Positions 35,886-47,799 of a stretch of 64,000 nt of DNA are shown here, one piece after another. The notes beneath the pieces are model-generated. The model saw only the letters and a program-made list of their open reading frames with translations. It was not told where the DNA came from and searched no databases. The position numbers were made by a program, and so were the translations under genes. Where the stretch lies: contig NW_023998415.1 of the NCBI RefSeq assembly GCF_014805625.2, forward strand, positions 38,397,131 to 38,461,130. Reading direction: 5' to 3'. The number at the start of each line of letters is the position of its first letter. The stretch's first letter is position 1. The stretch is from Glossina fuscipes. Lineage: Eukaryota > Arthropoda > Insecta > Diptera > Glossinidae.

Positions 35886-36397
35886 GTAAACAAAAGTTTA
35901 TTCATTTCGTCCCAAATCTTACGAGAAAAAGACATATGTATTTGCTCACCACCAGTCCATTCAGCCTATGCCCGCTCGTTTCGCTTTAAGAAGCCTTCTT
36001 CTAAGAAGCGTGTGCGGCCTTACAAAAACATGGCTTACAAAAAATGGTACGCCTCCACAATCACATCAATAAATAATATTGGCTAGTAGATTGGACTAGG
36101 CCTCTTTGTGGTGAGACCAATATATTCTGTAGTATGAGTGATGAGTTTTTAATATATGTTGACCATTTGCACTTTATTAATGGTAGACGATATATGGAAT
36201 TGATTACAAAGTTTGGCGAGTTAAAAGTATTAATTAAGATAATTATAATTAAAACTTAACTTTCACAAATTTGAAATTTTTGTTTCGCTTGTTTCTGTTC
36301 AGCTGCAGTAAGCAATTTTGCTTTGAATTTATTTTACTTTCAATGTACAGCTGTTTTCTTTTACAAATGCAACTTTAATCAACTAATACTTATGCAG

Positions 36398-36523
36398 AGT
36401 ATGAGCTATAAAGAAAACGAGAAGAACAAAAGCCGACATTCTCTGACAACTACACCACGATATTCCATATTACAATCAATCCATAGGCTGGCTACAGCCT
36501 ACTTTTTACGACCATTAACTTAA
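36398..36523 (+). CDS. Candidate 3'-terminal exon
   Basis: After an acceptor-like ctaatacttatgcag (ending 36397), an open frame of 41 codons reads SMSYKENEKNKSRHSLTTTP and ends FLRPLT, stop at 36521-36523. The GC content and codon pattern are mildly coding-like. A branch-point-like ctaat lies just upstream. The polar lysine-rich start recalls the next candidate exon at 37430, but without alignable identity. Confidence 0.25.
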   Translation, partial: SMSYKENEKNKSRHSLTTTPRYSILQSIHRLATAYFLRPLT

Positions 36524-37302
36524 CCATTAAATGATACGAAACTTTAAAATAGAAAAACAAAAAGAAAGGCAAAATTAAAAAAAAAAAAAATTCCTGACTC
36601 TTATTATTAAATTACTGACTAAGTCAGCAATAGATAATTTTCTTGACTGTCCGGGTGCGTATTCACCTCAGGTGGCAATTAATCAGTTTGCTTTATAAAA
36701 CACAAAACATATAGTGAATATAGTCTGCCTATACAAGACAAACAAATCGATTTTTTCGTCCATCTACGATCAATCAATTGACCAAATCATGGTCAGATGT
36801 CAGCAATAAACAAAGAAATGTTAGAAAAGAGATTATGTTCTTTAACAATAGTAACAATAAGACAATTTCGTATTGACGTCAATTAAATTTTTAGAAAACT
36901 TTGATTAATACCTTTAACAATTTTTAATACTCTTGCCTTGCTGATGCTTCCTGATGCTTTGCACTTCTCGACAAATAGAAAGAAAGGAGTCGAAAACGAA
37001 AACGCAAAAGAAAAAGTAAAAAATTTCAATTTTTAATCCATGTTTCATCCAAATTTATTGTGTTGTTGATAATTTTCTATTTAATTTCTATTCTTCTCTT
37101 TTCTTTTTAAATACATTTTCTACCTTTATCTCTATTGCTCTTTCCTCTTTCCCAACGATTGATGGTTCATTTCTTTACATAGAACATACCTCAATTTCTA
37201 GTACTATTAACCTGAGGCAATCATTGCTTGTTGTATAAATTGCAAGAATAGTATTGCATGTCAAGTTTTCATTTGCGAATCCTTTGTTATTACTTGTTAT
37301 AG

Positions 37303-37330
37303 TTGGTTTACGTATTACTGTTATCAGATA

Positions 37331-37371
<41 letters not shown>

Positions 37372-37429
37372 GTACAATCGATTATTAATCATCTTAGTTA
37401 TGCTATGTTCCATTTACTTTATCATTTAG
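37303..37429. repeat. (AT)n microsatellite followed by acceptor-like sequence
   Basis: AT run at 37333-37363, then a pyrimidine-rich stretch with ttccatttactttatcatttag ending at 37429, immediately before the candidate exon. Confidence 0.6.
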
Positions 37430-37527
37430 AAAGAATTTTGATGTCTAATGAACGGGACAATAAGGCTGATGGGAAACAAACGAAACCCAATAAGAAAAAT
37501 GTAAAGTATACCAAACGAGTGCAAAAG
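37430..37527 (+). CDS. Candidate coding exon, possibly the first coding exon of a host gene
   Basis: A strong acceptor (catttactttatcatttag|A) opens a 98-base block ending at a donor CAAAAG|GTATGA. An ATG at 37441 in a reasonable fly context gives exactly 29 codons to the donor (phase 0), a very polar, lysine-rich N-terminus MSNERDNKADGKQTKPNKK and on to YTKRVQK. This is the best-formed splice-flanked block in the window. I do not recognise the protein. No partner exon downstream on the same strand could be assigned, and the next exon may lie beyond the window. Confidence 0.4.
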
Positions 37528-38419
37528 GTATGAAGTTATTTTAAAAATTGCTTTAATGAACAACAAGCTGTGAATTTAAATGGATTTTTTCGAAATTGAT
37601 ATTTAAAATGTTACATACAGATAGGTAAAATAAAAATTTTAACAAACTCCACAGCAATGGATACAATACATATATATGTATTTTCAATGTTGTTCACATA
37701 ACGTCATACGATGCTTACATGTATACGTTCGTTTAAATAAAAAAAAATAAAAATAAAAAAAAAAAATGAACAATAAAAAAAAGTAAAACAAAATGCACTC
37801 GTGCTTTAATTGTTTACCCGTAAAGAATAATCATTTCATATATTACGTCGGTTCAAGAGTAATTGAATTTTAAAATTTTTCCCACTAACAAAGTAAACAG
37901 TTTTTACCTTTCATAAACGTTGATTGAAGAGAGAAAATTGAAAAAGGGAAGAATGAATGAGTTTATAAAACAGCAACGTTGACCAGCGGAGCGAAACTTC
38001 AATACCCGCTATTAAATATACGCGTATGCGAATTAATATTGCATTTTAAGGGCATCATCGGTCAGGCTACCGAACCTATAAAATTTAAGATTTTTCATAT
38101 TTTGCTAAATATCGTTCATTTCAGCCTTGCAACTATTAAAAATATTTATAATAAAAAAATCAGTTATTTATTTTCAAGTTCACGTGCACAAATGCAATTA
38201 TGATTAAATCAAACTAAGGATGCGTTCACTTCGTCTAATGCATCCGATATCCTAAACCAGATGAGTTGCATAGTAAACTCTGACTCACTTTCTGATAACC
38301 GGTATAACAATTAAATAAACAAAAGCGCGAATATTCCATTTCACTGAACTACACGCTCTTACAGTTTTACAACCGACAAACAAAAAAAAAAAAAAAAAAA
38401 AAAGGAAACGAAGAGAGCA
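37528..38419. other. Unassigned AT-rich stretch
   Basis: Poly(A) tracts at 37739-37766 and 38383-38403. No further exon supported. Confidence 0.4.
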
Positions 38420-38955
38420 TGTAAGCCGTCGGTTTTGACCGAATCTTTTAAACATATCACCATTACTCTATTTTGGAACAATAATTTTGTGGAAAACTAT
38501 ATCTGTATCTGTTCTAATTTATGAGCAACGAGCAAGAAAGACGAAACGCAACTCTTCCTTTTTACATAGGCCTGTGTGGGCGCAGTAGGCGCGTTCTTTG
38601 AAAAGTTTGAATCATTTTCAAATTCTTTTGCAACCTTGTAGGTGAAATCCTTGTTTTTCTTCTGTTACGTGCACATTTCTTTACGTTTAGGTGCTGTAAT
38701 CTATGAGTAGCGAATCAAAAATCTATTTTTTTCCCCTTCGAAAAACCAAGTTGTTCTCAGTTTACATGGCAGTATAGACGTATCCTTCGACCGGATTAGC
38801 CCACTTTCAACAACAACTGGGATCGATTCAGAATTCGATGTTGATCAAGAATATATATACTTTGTGGGGCCTCTGAAGCGTCATTCTATACGTTGCAAAC
38901 ATTTTAACAAAATGAACATACCCAACATTCTTTGGTGATGGGTATAAAAAAGAAA
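38420..38955 (+). repeat. Dispersed repeat family M, copy 5
   Basis: Same orientation as copy 1: agccgtcggttttgaccgaa (about 38425), gtgtgggcgcagtaggcg (about 38573), aattcgatgttgatcaagaa followed by tatatatac (about 38831-38860), tttgtggggcctctgaag, gttgcaaacattttaacaaa (about 38904) and ending ggtgatgggtataaaa at 38934-38949. This is the best copy of the 3' end. Confidence 0.7.
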
Positions 38956-39362
38956 AAATTAAATTACTGAACATGCAACCAAAGCGTCATAACAATGTAA
39001 CAGAATATAGGCCAGGTTTCGGACAATTTTTTGTCAAACATTATCCAGTTTAACGGAATATTTGTTTCAGTAAAGTTTTTTCTTTACTTTTATTATATCC
39101 GCATATCACAAGTAAAAATTTTTAATTTGGTTTCTTTTGGGAGCGCCTTCCCGCACCAATTCGATTAACGCACAATTCTTCATCGGAACCTATTTATTTA
39201 ATTACTAGCCACTGCAATTTTGCTATTGCTTTTATCAAAGTCCGTGCGGATGGCTTTTGTCTTGATGGGAATATATTTTCCTTTCGTTTCTACATGCGAG
39301 AATCTATATAAGCAAATAAGTAAGGTTAAGCCCAACCTTGATAATCCTTGACAATTACAAGA

Positions 39363-39517
39363 ATGCGTCCTCATGATACTTGTCTAAAATTGCATTTCAT
39401 TCATTCGTTCGTTCGGCAACTCCGCTCACTCAATCCAGTGACAACGAGAACATCTCTTGCGCCTGGTTTGGTTTTGCAACCCATTCTTAGCCTCGAAAGC
39501 GAACAGCTCTCTGTAAG
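39363..39517 (+). CDS. GC-rich candidate exon with strong splice donor
   Basis: An ATG at 39363 opens a frame MRPHDTCLKLHFIHSFVRQL that continues through SLAPGLVLQPILSLESEQLSV to a textbook donor, TAAG|GTATGT, at 39518. The segment is notably GC-richer than the rest of the window. It could be a first exon, coding or 5' UTR; the tcattcattcgttcgttcgg stretch resembles fly 5' UTR sequence. No acceptor is evident upstream, which fits a first exon. No homology recognised. Confidence 0.3.
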
Positions 39518-41889
39518 GTATGTTAAATAAACTATTTGTTTAATTACATTGCATTGAAACAATACATACATACAAACATACATTCGTTGAAATTATGTTA
39601 TGTGTTATGCACATACACAATATCTAAGCTTCTGATATCAAATTGCGGAGAACTTCGAAATAAGTAGAACATAAGTGCCGTGAAGTGCTATGGAAAATAC
39701 TTTTTAGTCGAATTCGAATCCCTTTCAGCATAGTTTCCATGTTTAGTCCATGTCATAAGTCACGTGTAAGAACGTCACCTTTTTTATGCTGGCTGTATGA
39801 GGATTATTTTTAAAAGAGACAACCGTTAACTTATATTGAAAATTTTCATCAATTTTATACATACACTACTACATGATAAATAGTAACATATATATATATA
39901 TATATATGTCACTTTTTAATCTTTTATAACGTCAAGTGTGATTTCGTTTTCGATTTATGTTTCCATTTCCTATTTTCGTTCAGTTTTCTTTATGCTTTCA
40001 ATATCGTTCAATTGTCAATTACCTTAGCAGGGAGCGCGAATCTAATATGAAGATAGCCCATCTTTTAGCAAAGACAAAAAAATGTGGGTTACACGCAGTG
40101 GGCTAACTTCATGACAGCAAATTTTCTGTTATCCATCATAATCTATTATCTTCGTAAAGAACTCGAGTTCTCATAGTTCAATGTTGCATATTATCAATAG
40201 AGTCATTTTTATGTAATGACCTTAACTTCATCTCATTATATAAAATACCATAGATAAATACCGTACATATAATCTTTAAGCTTTCGAAGTTTTCAAAGTA
40301 AAAATTTCAGTGGTTTGATGTTTTAACTATCGTAGAAGCATTTGAAGATGAACTGGGGCAAATTTCACAATCGATTTGTTATAATGCGAAGCAGAAACGA
40401 AAAGAATTATATTAAACAATATTAAGATTTTATCTCAAGGTTCGTAGCTTTATGAATCTGAATAACATATACGCAGACGTAAAATAACAAGCTGCTGAAA
40501 AATATAAATCTTTTAGTTAATCGCTTATGCTTTGCACTAAACGTTAAAAATTCGACACATTTTTTCTATTCAATAACGTAATCACAACAAACTATCTAAT
40601 TGAGTCAATAGATAATGTATAGTAAACGATTCGCATTACAATATTTACTCAATGTAGCAGAAATAAAAACAATGAATTCTAAAATAGTTCATTTTGTACT
40701 AAGTTATAGAGAGTACGCATTCATTCCTAGAAAGCCTATATTAAGTGCTATTGGGGTTGCCGAGTGCTTTCCTCAATTATGTGTCACTCAAGTAAATCTG
40801 GAATTATTTTGTACAAAGCGTGCATTGTTGTCGCGTGAAAACCCAATTACAACTACGACAACAGCTACATAAAACTGCAACAACAACGCCTATATATGAA
40901 TGTTATTATATATATGTAAGTATAAGTACGCGATGAGAGTTATTGTTGACTTCATGGCTTCACATTGTTATTTAAATGCATTGTGCTCCAATTCCGGATA
41001 GCAAAGCTTTGTTCATTTTGGATATTGAATACAATCAGCCAGCAATGCAATGCATATTTTTCTAGAGTTCCGGCAACAAAAAAAAAAAAAAAAAAAAAAA
41101 AAATTAGAAAGAAAAAAGCTACAAACACAAACCAAAATTACTACAACAGTTTGTTTTTACATTGCCTACTTATGTCCATTTGCGCGCAAACAGACAAAGA
41201 GTGCAGTGCTCTTCTAAATGGTCTCATTTCAAAGAGGGAGCATAGCATTATTTTATTGTTACGATATTTTTCTTGTTGTGTTGCGTGTACGAATGCGTTT
41301 GCCTTTAGTGGCCACATCTTCTTCTAGCTCCATGCCTGCCTTTCGTGCGTGCATAGATATATTCAACCATAGAATGCTACGCGTATGTTATATTGGTTTC
41401 CCAAAACCCAATTGAAAATCGCTTTTGTATGCAAAATAACCGACAAACTAACAATCATTCCACCATACATAAGTACACAGTGTTTTGCTCTTAAAAGCTT
41501 CATGTCCGTCTAAAAGGCGAGAATGTGAAGTAGAATAAATAAATTATAACACAGCGGCCTCCTCGACTCCAACAGGCTCAGTGTTTAGCCTTCTGACAGT
41601 GTTAAAATTGTTATCATTAACAAATGCGGCAACAATTTATGTTCCATATCGCTTATGGCAGACGTATTTTTGATAGAATTGAGATAGATTCCTTGCATTA
41701 TACCAATCGACTCAGAAACGATTTAAGGACACTTCTCCGCCTACACGACATACGTGTTGAAAGGGGATCGGATCGAACTGTGCGTATGACCACTCCCTAT
41801 GCAAAATGTTATTCTGGAATACTAAATGAACTTCGGAATGGGACAAAAGAATTTTTTGAACTTTCTTCTTGGCTTCCATGTACACATGT
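39518..41889. other. Unassigned stretch with short coding-like frames
   Basis: Includes (AT)n at 39890-39907 and poly(A) at 41079-41103. A frame at 41624-41944 (plus, ATG start, 106 codons, with RGSDRTVRMTTPYAK) looks mildly coding-like but its right end runs into an M-family repeat, so I do not call it a gene. A frame at 40615-40872 has no domain. Confidence 0.35.
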
Positions 41890-42330
41890 GTTCCAGTTAA
41901 AGGTTACCATTTTTGATGAAGTTTGGTGCAGTGACGTGTTTTGATCCAAGGACGAACGCTATTGAAAATGATACGGATCGGTTCACTTTTTCGATCAAGA
42001 AATTGTAATTTTCAAAATTTCTCAGCAAAAGTGGCTTAGTAGTAGTAGTATTTGGGCATTCTAAATTGGTATGAAAACTTTGGACGGGCTTGGACAATTA
42101 TTGATTCCCCTCATGTAAAGAAAACTGAAGTTTATGCGACAAAAACGTATAAGTTTCAAAGCTTCATTATGAAGATGATATCATAATAGTAATATAACAT
42201 AAAAAAGTTAATTGTACCGAAATTTGAACCATCTCGGCCTATTTGTTGGATCCTATCCTAGTAAGAATTTTCAGGAAAATTGATCCTTTGTAGAGTAGAA
42301 ATGTCTATAACGTTTCTACTTGTTTTTATA
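41890..42330 (-). repeat. Probable dispersed repeat family M, copy 6
   Basis: Plus-strand blocks ttttgatgaagtttggtgcag, ccaaggacgaacgctattga and aaatgatacggatcggttc (about 41910-41985) line up with the caaatttggtagaaac..cagat.ggtattgaaaatgggc part of copies 2 and 4. It is more diverged and lacks a clear 3' end. Confidence 0.45.
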
Positions 42331-42334
42331 TTCA

Positions 42335-42640
42335 CTTGTGTATTAAGTAAACGGAAAATCTTCTGAACATTGAAACCTGTCAATTAATGACATACAACAT
42401 GTAAGAATTTATAAAATAGAACAAGGAACATAAAATTATAGGGTGAACACATGACGCATGATGTTGATGCCGCTGTGTTTCGCATTGACATTATTCGTAC
42501 AAAAGATTCATCCTCGCTGAATAATTCAGAAGAACTAATACGCTTCGACAACCTCAAATGATGTGATGTTATCCTATCGTCATGTCGACGACATGAGCTT
42601 ATCAGATTTAAACCGTTGTATTCGCCTTAATGCGTTATCG
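42335..42640 (-). repeat. Repeat R2, copy 2
   Basis: Partner of 2165-2560: aaaatcttctgaacattg, aattaatgacatac, gggtgaacacatgacgcatg, ttgatgccgct, ctcgctgaataattcag, acgcttcgacaacctc. Homology fades after about 42560. The broken reading frame that lies beyond R2 copy 1 is not present here. Confidence 0.55.
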
Positions 42641-43284
42641 TTTATGGTCTTTGCTTTAAACAACTTTTCAACTAAGAGGTGTTCTTATCGTAGCTAAGTT
42701 TTGAAGTTTGTTTACAAAAACAACATGCATTTTTGTAATGAAAATATATGCCTTTGTTGTAGATTACGCAAGCGCATATTTCGTTCCAATTCCAAAACAA
42801 TCTTGCGATATTAGTTCATCTTGTTGTACGCGATCGGTCGGAAATCCAGTTATAGTTTGGTGCATAGAATCGTTGACACATTTCAATATGATTAACGTAC
42901 AATCTCAGACTTCCTTGTTTTTTTTTTTTTTTTGGTATATCTGCCGCTATCGCTAAAGCGTAACAAATTCTTCAGTAATAAATGGTATTTCGTTATATGT
43001 TGCACAGATTTCATTAGACAAGCGGCCAGCGCTAGTCTGCGACCGAAACGCTTTTAGCATTCTTGCAGAAAGGCCTTAAGAATTACTTCGTTGCAAAATG
43101 TATACAGTTCGTGTAAATGTCCGGGAAAAATGTGTTCTCTCCCTCGCAACTTTCCCGCGACTAAATGGATACAATACCATTCACAGCTCATAGCCGTAAT
43201 TCATGTATAATATCAGTCTTAGTTTAGGATGTGGCTAACAAATGTGGTGCTCCACCAAGTGGTTGCAGTGGTACTGCAGTATAT

Positions 43285-43742
43285 ATGTCGAAGCAAATAA
43301 ATATATATATATATATATATATAAATAAAATAAGTAAATTAAATAGAGATAAATATAATAAACTACAACACAATTTTTATTTTTATTTTAAATGAAAAAA
43401 TTCTTCATATTTCATAGATGTGAACGTTTTCATTGAAATTTATCGAAGAATTTGGCGAAACTGGAATTTAGAATTTTTCAAACGAAATACCGATAAAAGA
43501 GAAAGATGAAAAGAAAATAAATTATATATGCTGTGTATGTACACCTGCTATTTGCTCTTATTTCGTACATACGCACTTGTATGCATAATCCACATTCACT
43601 TGAAAATAGAGAATGGTATACGTTTGAAAGAATGCGACATCATAACATGAAGCTATTAACAGAATCTTTGCCAATACAAGTAATGAGAATGGAAGAACAA
43701 ACATACAAATGGCGCTAATTAACAGCGTTACTACTGTCATTG

Positions 43743-43747
<5 letters not shown>
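43285..43747 (+). repeat. Repeat R3, copy 3
   Basis: Blocks: gaagcaaataaatata with an expanded (AT)n (43300-43322), aagtaaattaaatagag, ataataaactacaacac, gaaaaaattcttcatatttc (about 43394), gaaatttatcgaagaatttggc (about 43434), cgtacatacgcactt (about 43563), gaaagaatgcgacatcataac (about 43625) and ending ggcgctaattaacagcgtta..tcattgataa at 43712-43746. A short frame near its 3' end reads PIQVMRMEEQTYKWR then stop (43671-43718). Confidence 0.7.

Positions 43748-43789
<42 letters not shown>
43748..43789. repeat. (AT)n microsatellite
   Basis: Perfect AT run of about 20 units at the exact right edge of R3 copy 3. Confidence 0.9.
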
Positions 43790-43796
<7 letters not shown>

Positions 43797-46640
43797 CCCC
43801 AAGGACTTTGCTAATCTTAATTTTGAGCAAAATATTGGTGCATCTATGCATATTGTTATCTCTGGTACTATTTCGAGACATCCGTTATAAACAAACGTTA
43901 TACGAAAGAGCACGGGAGAGCAAAAAAGAATTAGAATGAACACAATTACCTAAATTTGTGCGGTATTCATGTGTAAGGCTATGCACTTAGCACCTACATG
44001 CATGCTATAGTATGGCGGATTGAACAGATTTATGCGTGAATGCGAGAGTGCTCTTATTCTCTTTGTTGTTTGCTTACATCTCGGGTCCTGAAGTGCGACA
44101 TGATAATGATGTTGCTTGGAAAATGTTCTTGTGTGTCTTATTATTTATAAAGTTGTTGTTTATTACTAACATAGATTAGTGAATGTAAGCATATGTGTAA
44201 TCATTTAATTGCAGTAACTAAGTTAAGTGTAAAGTACTGTACTTAATAAATGGTCAAACTCTTAAATTAATTGATATTGAATGAGGGCTAAATTAAGTGC
44301 TTCTTGCATATTTCAAAAAATTTCATTCTCTTAATAATTGGGGAAATGCAATGAATAATATATGTAAGAGATTAAAGAGAAGAGACTTCAATGTTGCTTA
44401 TCAGACGGAACCAATTTTTAGTGTTTAATGATTCCATGCGGTAACAGAACATTTCTTTTTTTGAACTTACTCGCTTTGATTTTTAATAGAAGAATGGCAA
44501 GAAATTTTTGTAAATATTACAAAATTGATATTGAGCATGATTATAAGAAAGTTAAACTACGATGCGAGCTACAGATGTTTTGTAAGACTTTAATGTGGAT
44601 TGCTACCACAAAGATTTAAGCCTACGGCGCCCGATAATAAACGGAATGAGGAAATGTCACTCATCATTTCGGTTGTGATCTAATTCCTAGATATTGAACT
44701 ATAGCCTTATACCGAAGACTAAACCCTACTACTAATGCGCTAGCTATTGGATACACCGACTTGGCTAAGACAACACATCAACGCCACACTTCCACTTCCA
44801 CTCCGAAACCTGCCATGCCTTACTAGTGGCCCATGTACATATATATAGGGGGTTTCTGTCGATGATATTATGAATCATTATAAGCCGTCTATAATCGCAA
44901 TCCTTTATAATCTATTGATGAATAATTACACTTGTAAAATTACGCCGAACGATAGGCAGTACAGCATATTGCGTTAAATAGTTTGTCACAATAAGCGGCG
45001 TACTGTGTCTTTGCTGAGACAATTCGAGAACCGTTCCACGACATGTTCAATTTCAAATTTTTCTTATTCATACAGCAGAACATAAGTCAAACTTTCATCT
45101 TGTCATCATATCATAGCACATTTCGTACATTAGCGCAAAGTATTTACCACAAATGGTGTAAGATATAAAAATTCACAATTGCCTTTCTACCGGGTCCTTT
45201 ACATATATAACTAAAATGTAGTCAAGTGTTAAAATTTTATTATTTTTAATATTGTTGTTAAGAAACAGTTTCATATGTCAATATGAGAATATGCGAGTTT
45301 AGACCGCTTAGGTATTGTTCCCGTACCTTAGGTATGTTTAAAAATTGTCGAGTATGTGAGAGTAATCAATCATTTTAATTTCTGTCTTGAATATAAAGTA
45401 CCTTAAACATATTTTCCACGATCTGCCAGCTTTGCCTTACACTAAAATATGAAAAAAAAAAAAAAATAAAACTTAAACAACTTTAAAGATAAAAGCACCA
45501 ATGAATATGTTGTCGGTTGTACATGTAAGCATTCTTAACGAAATCATCTTAACTGAAATAAATTTCCTGATTTCCTGATTGTTACACAACACGACACGAG
45601 ATTTCCTATCGCTCTTAAAAACCAACTAACAGCAAATAATTGCTTGCATTATATGTATCCATTGGTTCTTACGTTTCAAATTGATCAGAGGGATCGTTCT
45701 TTATAATTAAGTGTTCGTATATATATTCAGGCAAGTACTTAAGTACTTGAGTACTGTTGCTGTTTTCATTCTTTGAGTTTCCACAAAAACTTATGGTTTT
45801 TATAGGAAACATTTGTTTATATTGGTTGCCTCGAAGTGGTACTTAAAATATTGACGCGTGAAAGCTGCTAGCGAAATGTCTTGTCTTATATATATATATA
45901 TATATGTAATGTTTTTGTCTTATTATATATGCCGTTTTTATCGAATATTAGTCTAAGCAAGTCGCAAGAGAAAGAGATTATAAAACAGAGACTGAATGAC
46001 GCCACATACGTTTAAGTTTTTCATTCCATTCTTCTTGACAAAACTTTATCGCAAGCAAATTGGTTATCGGACTAATATAATAATAAAGACAAACAACTCG
46101 ATCGATTACTCAGTTTTGAACGAAATGATAATAAAAAACAGTGACGTAGTTGGAAATTTTTGGAATTTGTTACGATTGAAATATTTAGTTTATTTTTTTT
46201 TTTTTCTATTTTTATTTTATTTATTTACTTTTTTCTACTTTACCCATTTATATATGAAATTCAACTAAAGAAAATTACTGTCGAATTCAGTGCATCTTAA
46301 TAGAAAATCTTATATCAAATAGTTTTAAAACTCGTATACAATAAAAAGGAAGATAAAAAAGAAGCAGAATAATAACAAAGTAAGTCTAAAATAAATTAAA
46401 CAGTTAAAAATAATAATTCATGTATAATGTATGTATAAATAAATAAAAAGAGAGAAAAGAAAAAAGAAAACAGAAAAAAAAAAAAAGCTTATACACAGCT
46501 AACACACGCGCAACAAGAACAGATCCAGGTTGCAAGTGAACCTCTGAGCCATTGCAAACATGCATAAGCTTGGTAACGCGTCGCGTTAACAACACAATAT
46601 TATTTTAAATAAAAAAAAAAAATGTGATATTAAGAATGAA
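43790..46640. other. Unassigned AT-rich stretch
   Basis: Includes (AT)n at 45889-45905, poly(T) at 46193-46205 and poly(A) at 46476-46487. Bases 46480-46600 are GC-richer and follow the LINE relic on the minus strand, so they may be its 3' UTR. A frame at 44495-44580 (MARNFCKYYKIDIEHD) sits between weak acceptor and donor matches but is not called. Confidence 0.4.
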
Positions 46641-46643
46641 ATG

Positions 46644-47625
46644 TTAGTTTAAGTACGGCATACGTAAATCGCACATATTAAGCAAAGTTGTTTTAATAGA
46701 CTTTAAAGAGTCCGATAGTGAGAATAAGTGATAGACATCGTTTAGGTTTCTGCAAACACCTCTGAACGGGTTAAACAGCTCATAATTGTGTTTACATTGA
46801 CTAAACGTAACCAAGATAAAGTGCCTAGAGAAGCGCTTAGAGACATTAAAGCTTATCTCGCCAAGTAATGCGGGCGAGTCAATAGTACCATTTATTACTT
46901 TGGTTAAGAAGGAAACGCCAAGAACAAATCTACGTTTCTCAAGTGACAAAATAAGGATAATAGAAGCAACCTATTGTCATAGGGAGAAAGAAAAGCAAAT
47001 TCCTAAGGGCAAACAGCAAGAATTGCTCTTGAACAGATTCAATTGAATCTACATAGCATCTAAATGAAGGAGACCACACAACCGAGGCATGCTCAAGTAT
47101 AGGTCTAACCGAACACATCTACAGCTTTTAAGTAAAATAAGGATCACTAAGCTGCTTGGACCATCTCTTTATAAAACCAAGCGCGGATCTAGCTTTGCTT
47201 AACGAGAGCTCAATATGCAAGCTAAAACGTAACCTGTGATCAAACAGAACGTCTAAATCTGTGAACGAAACGACGTCCTTCAACTTGTGCGAATCAATCA
47301 AATACTGAGTAATGAATGACTTCCTTCTTGAGAAAGAAAGCTTCTTCTTACATTTGTTTAGATTCAGTTTCAGAAGATTCAAAGAGCATCAAATTATTTA
47401 TCCAAGTCCCTTTGAAGCTGATGTGATTGTGATTCTACGGAAAAGAAAGACAACACAGACAGTTTCACATCATCAGCATACATTAAGAACTCGCAGGATC
47501 TAATCCACGAAGGCAAATCATTAATGTATAAATTAAATAAAACGGGTCCTAAGTGGCTGCCTTGAGGTACGCCAGACGTCACGGGGAAATCATCCGAGGT
47601 AATGAATTTAAATAATATAATATTC
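46644..47625 (-). mobile_element. LINE relic, reverse transcriptase C-terminal half (jockey/CR1-like)
   Basis: The minus strand starts near 47625 with a SDDFPVTSGVPQGSHLGPVL segment, the classic RT motif 4, then LFNLYINDLPSWI and the catalytic FLMYADDVKLS at about 47508-47476. The frame shifts near 47390 to a frame with LNLLKLNLNKCKK and DVLFDHRLRFSLHIEL (47382-47128), then RPILEHASVVWSPSF near 47100. It shifts again to LEKRRFVLGVSFLTKVINGT and a C-terminal block ending at a stop at 46644. The order and spacing are those of a jockey-superfamily LINE, with at least two frameshifts. The endonuclease and first half of RT are missing, the usual result of 5' truncation. The YADD is intact, unlike the copies at 28.6 and 18.2 kb. 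Confidence 0.85.
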
Positions 47626-47799
47626 TTTTTAACCCATTACGGTCAATGGTAACGTAAGCCGGTCTTTTTATAAATTTTAAGCAGTAAATGACTTATTTTC
47701 AGAATAAGTTTGTAATCCATTGTAATAATATTTTTACCTTCATATTATATTTAAGATAAAAAGATCGTGGAGCATAAGCCTGGAACCCCGCCACTTGAA

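Noticed and set aside
41624..41944. 106-codon plus-strand ORF with protein-like composition
   Set aside because: Its right part overlaps an M-family repeat copy, and no domain or splice context was found.
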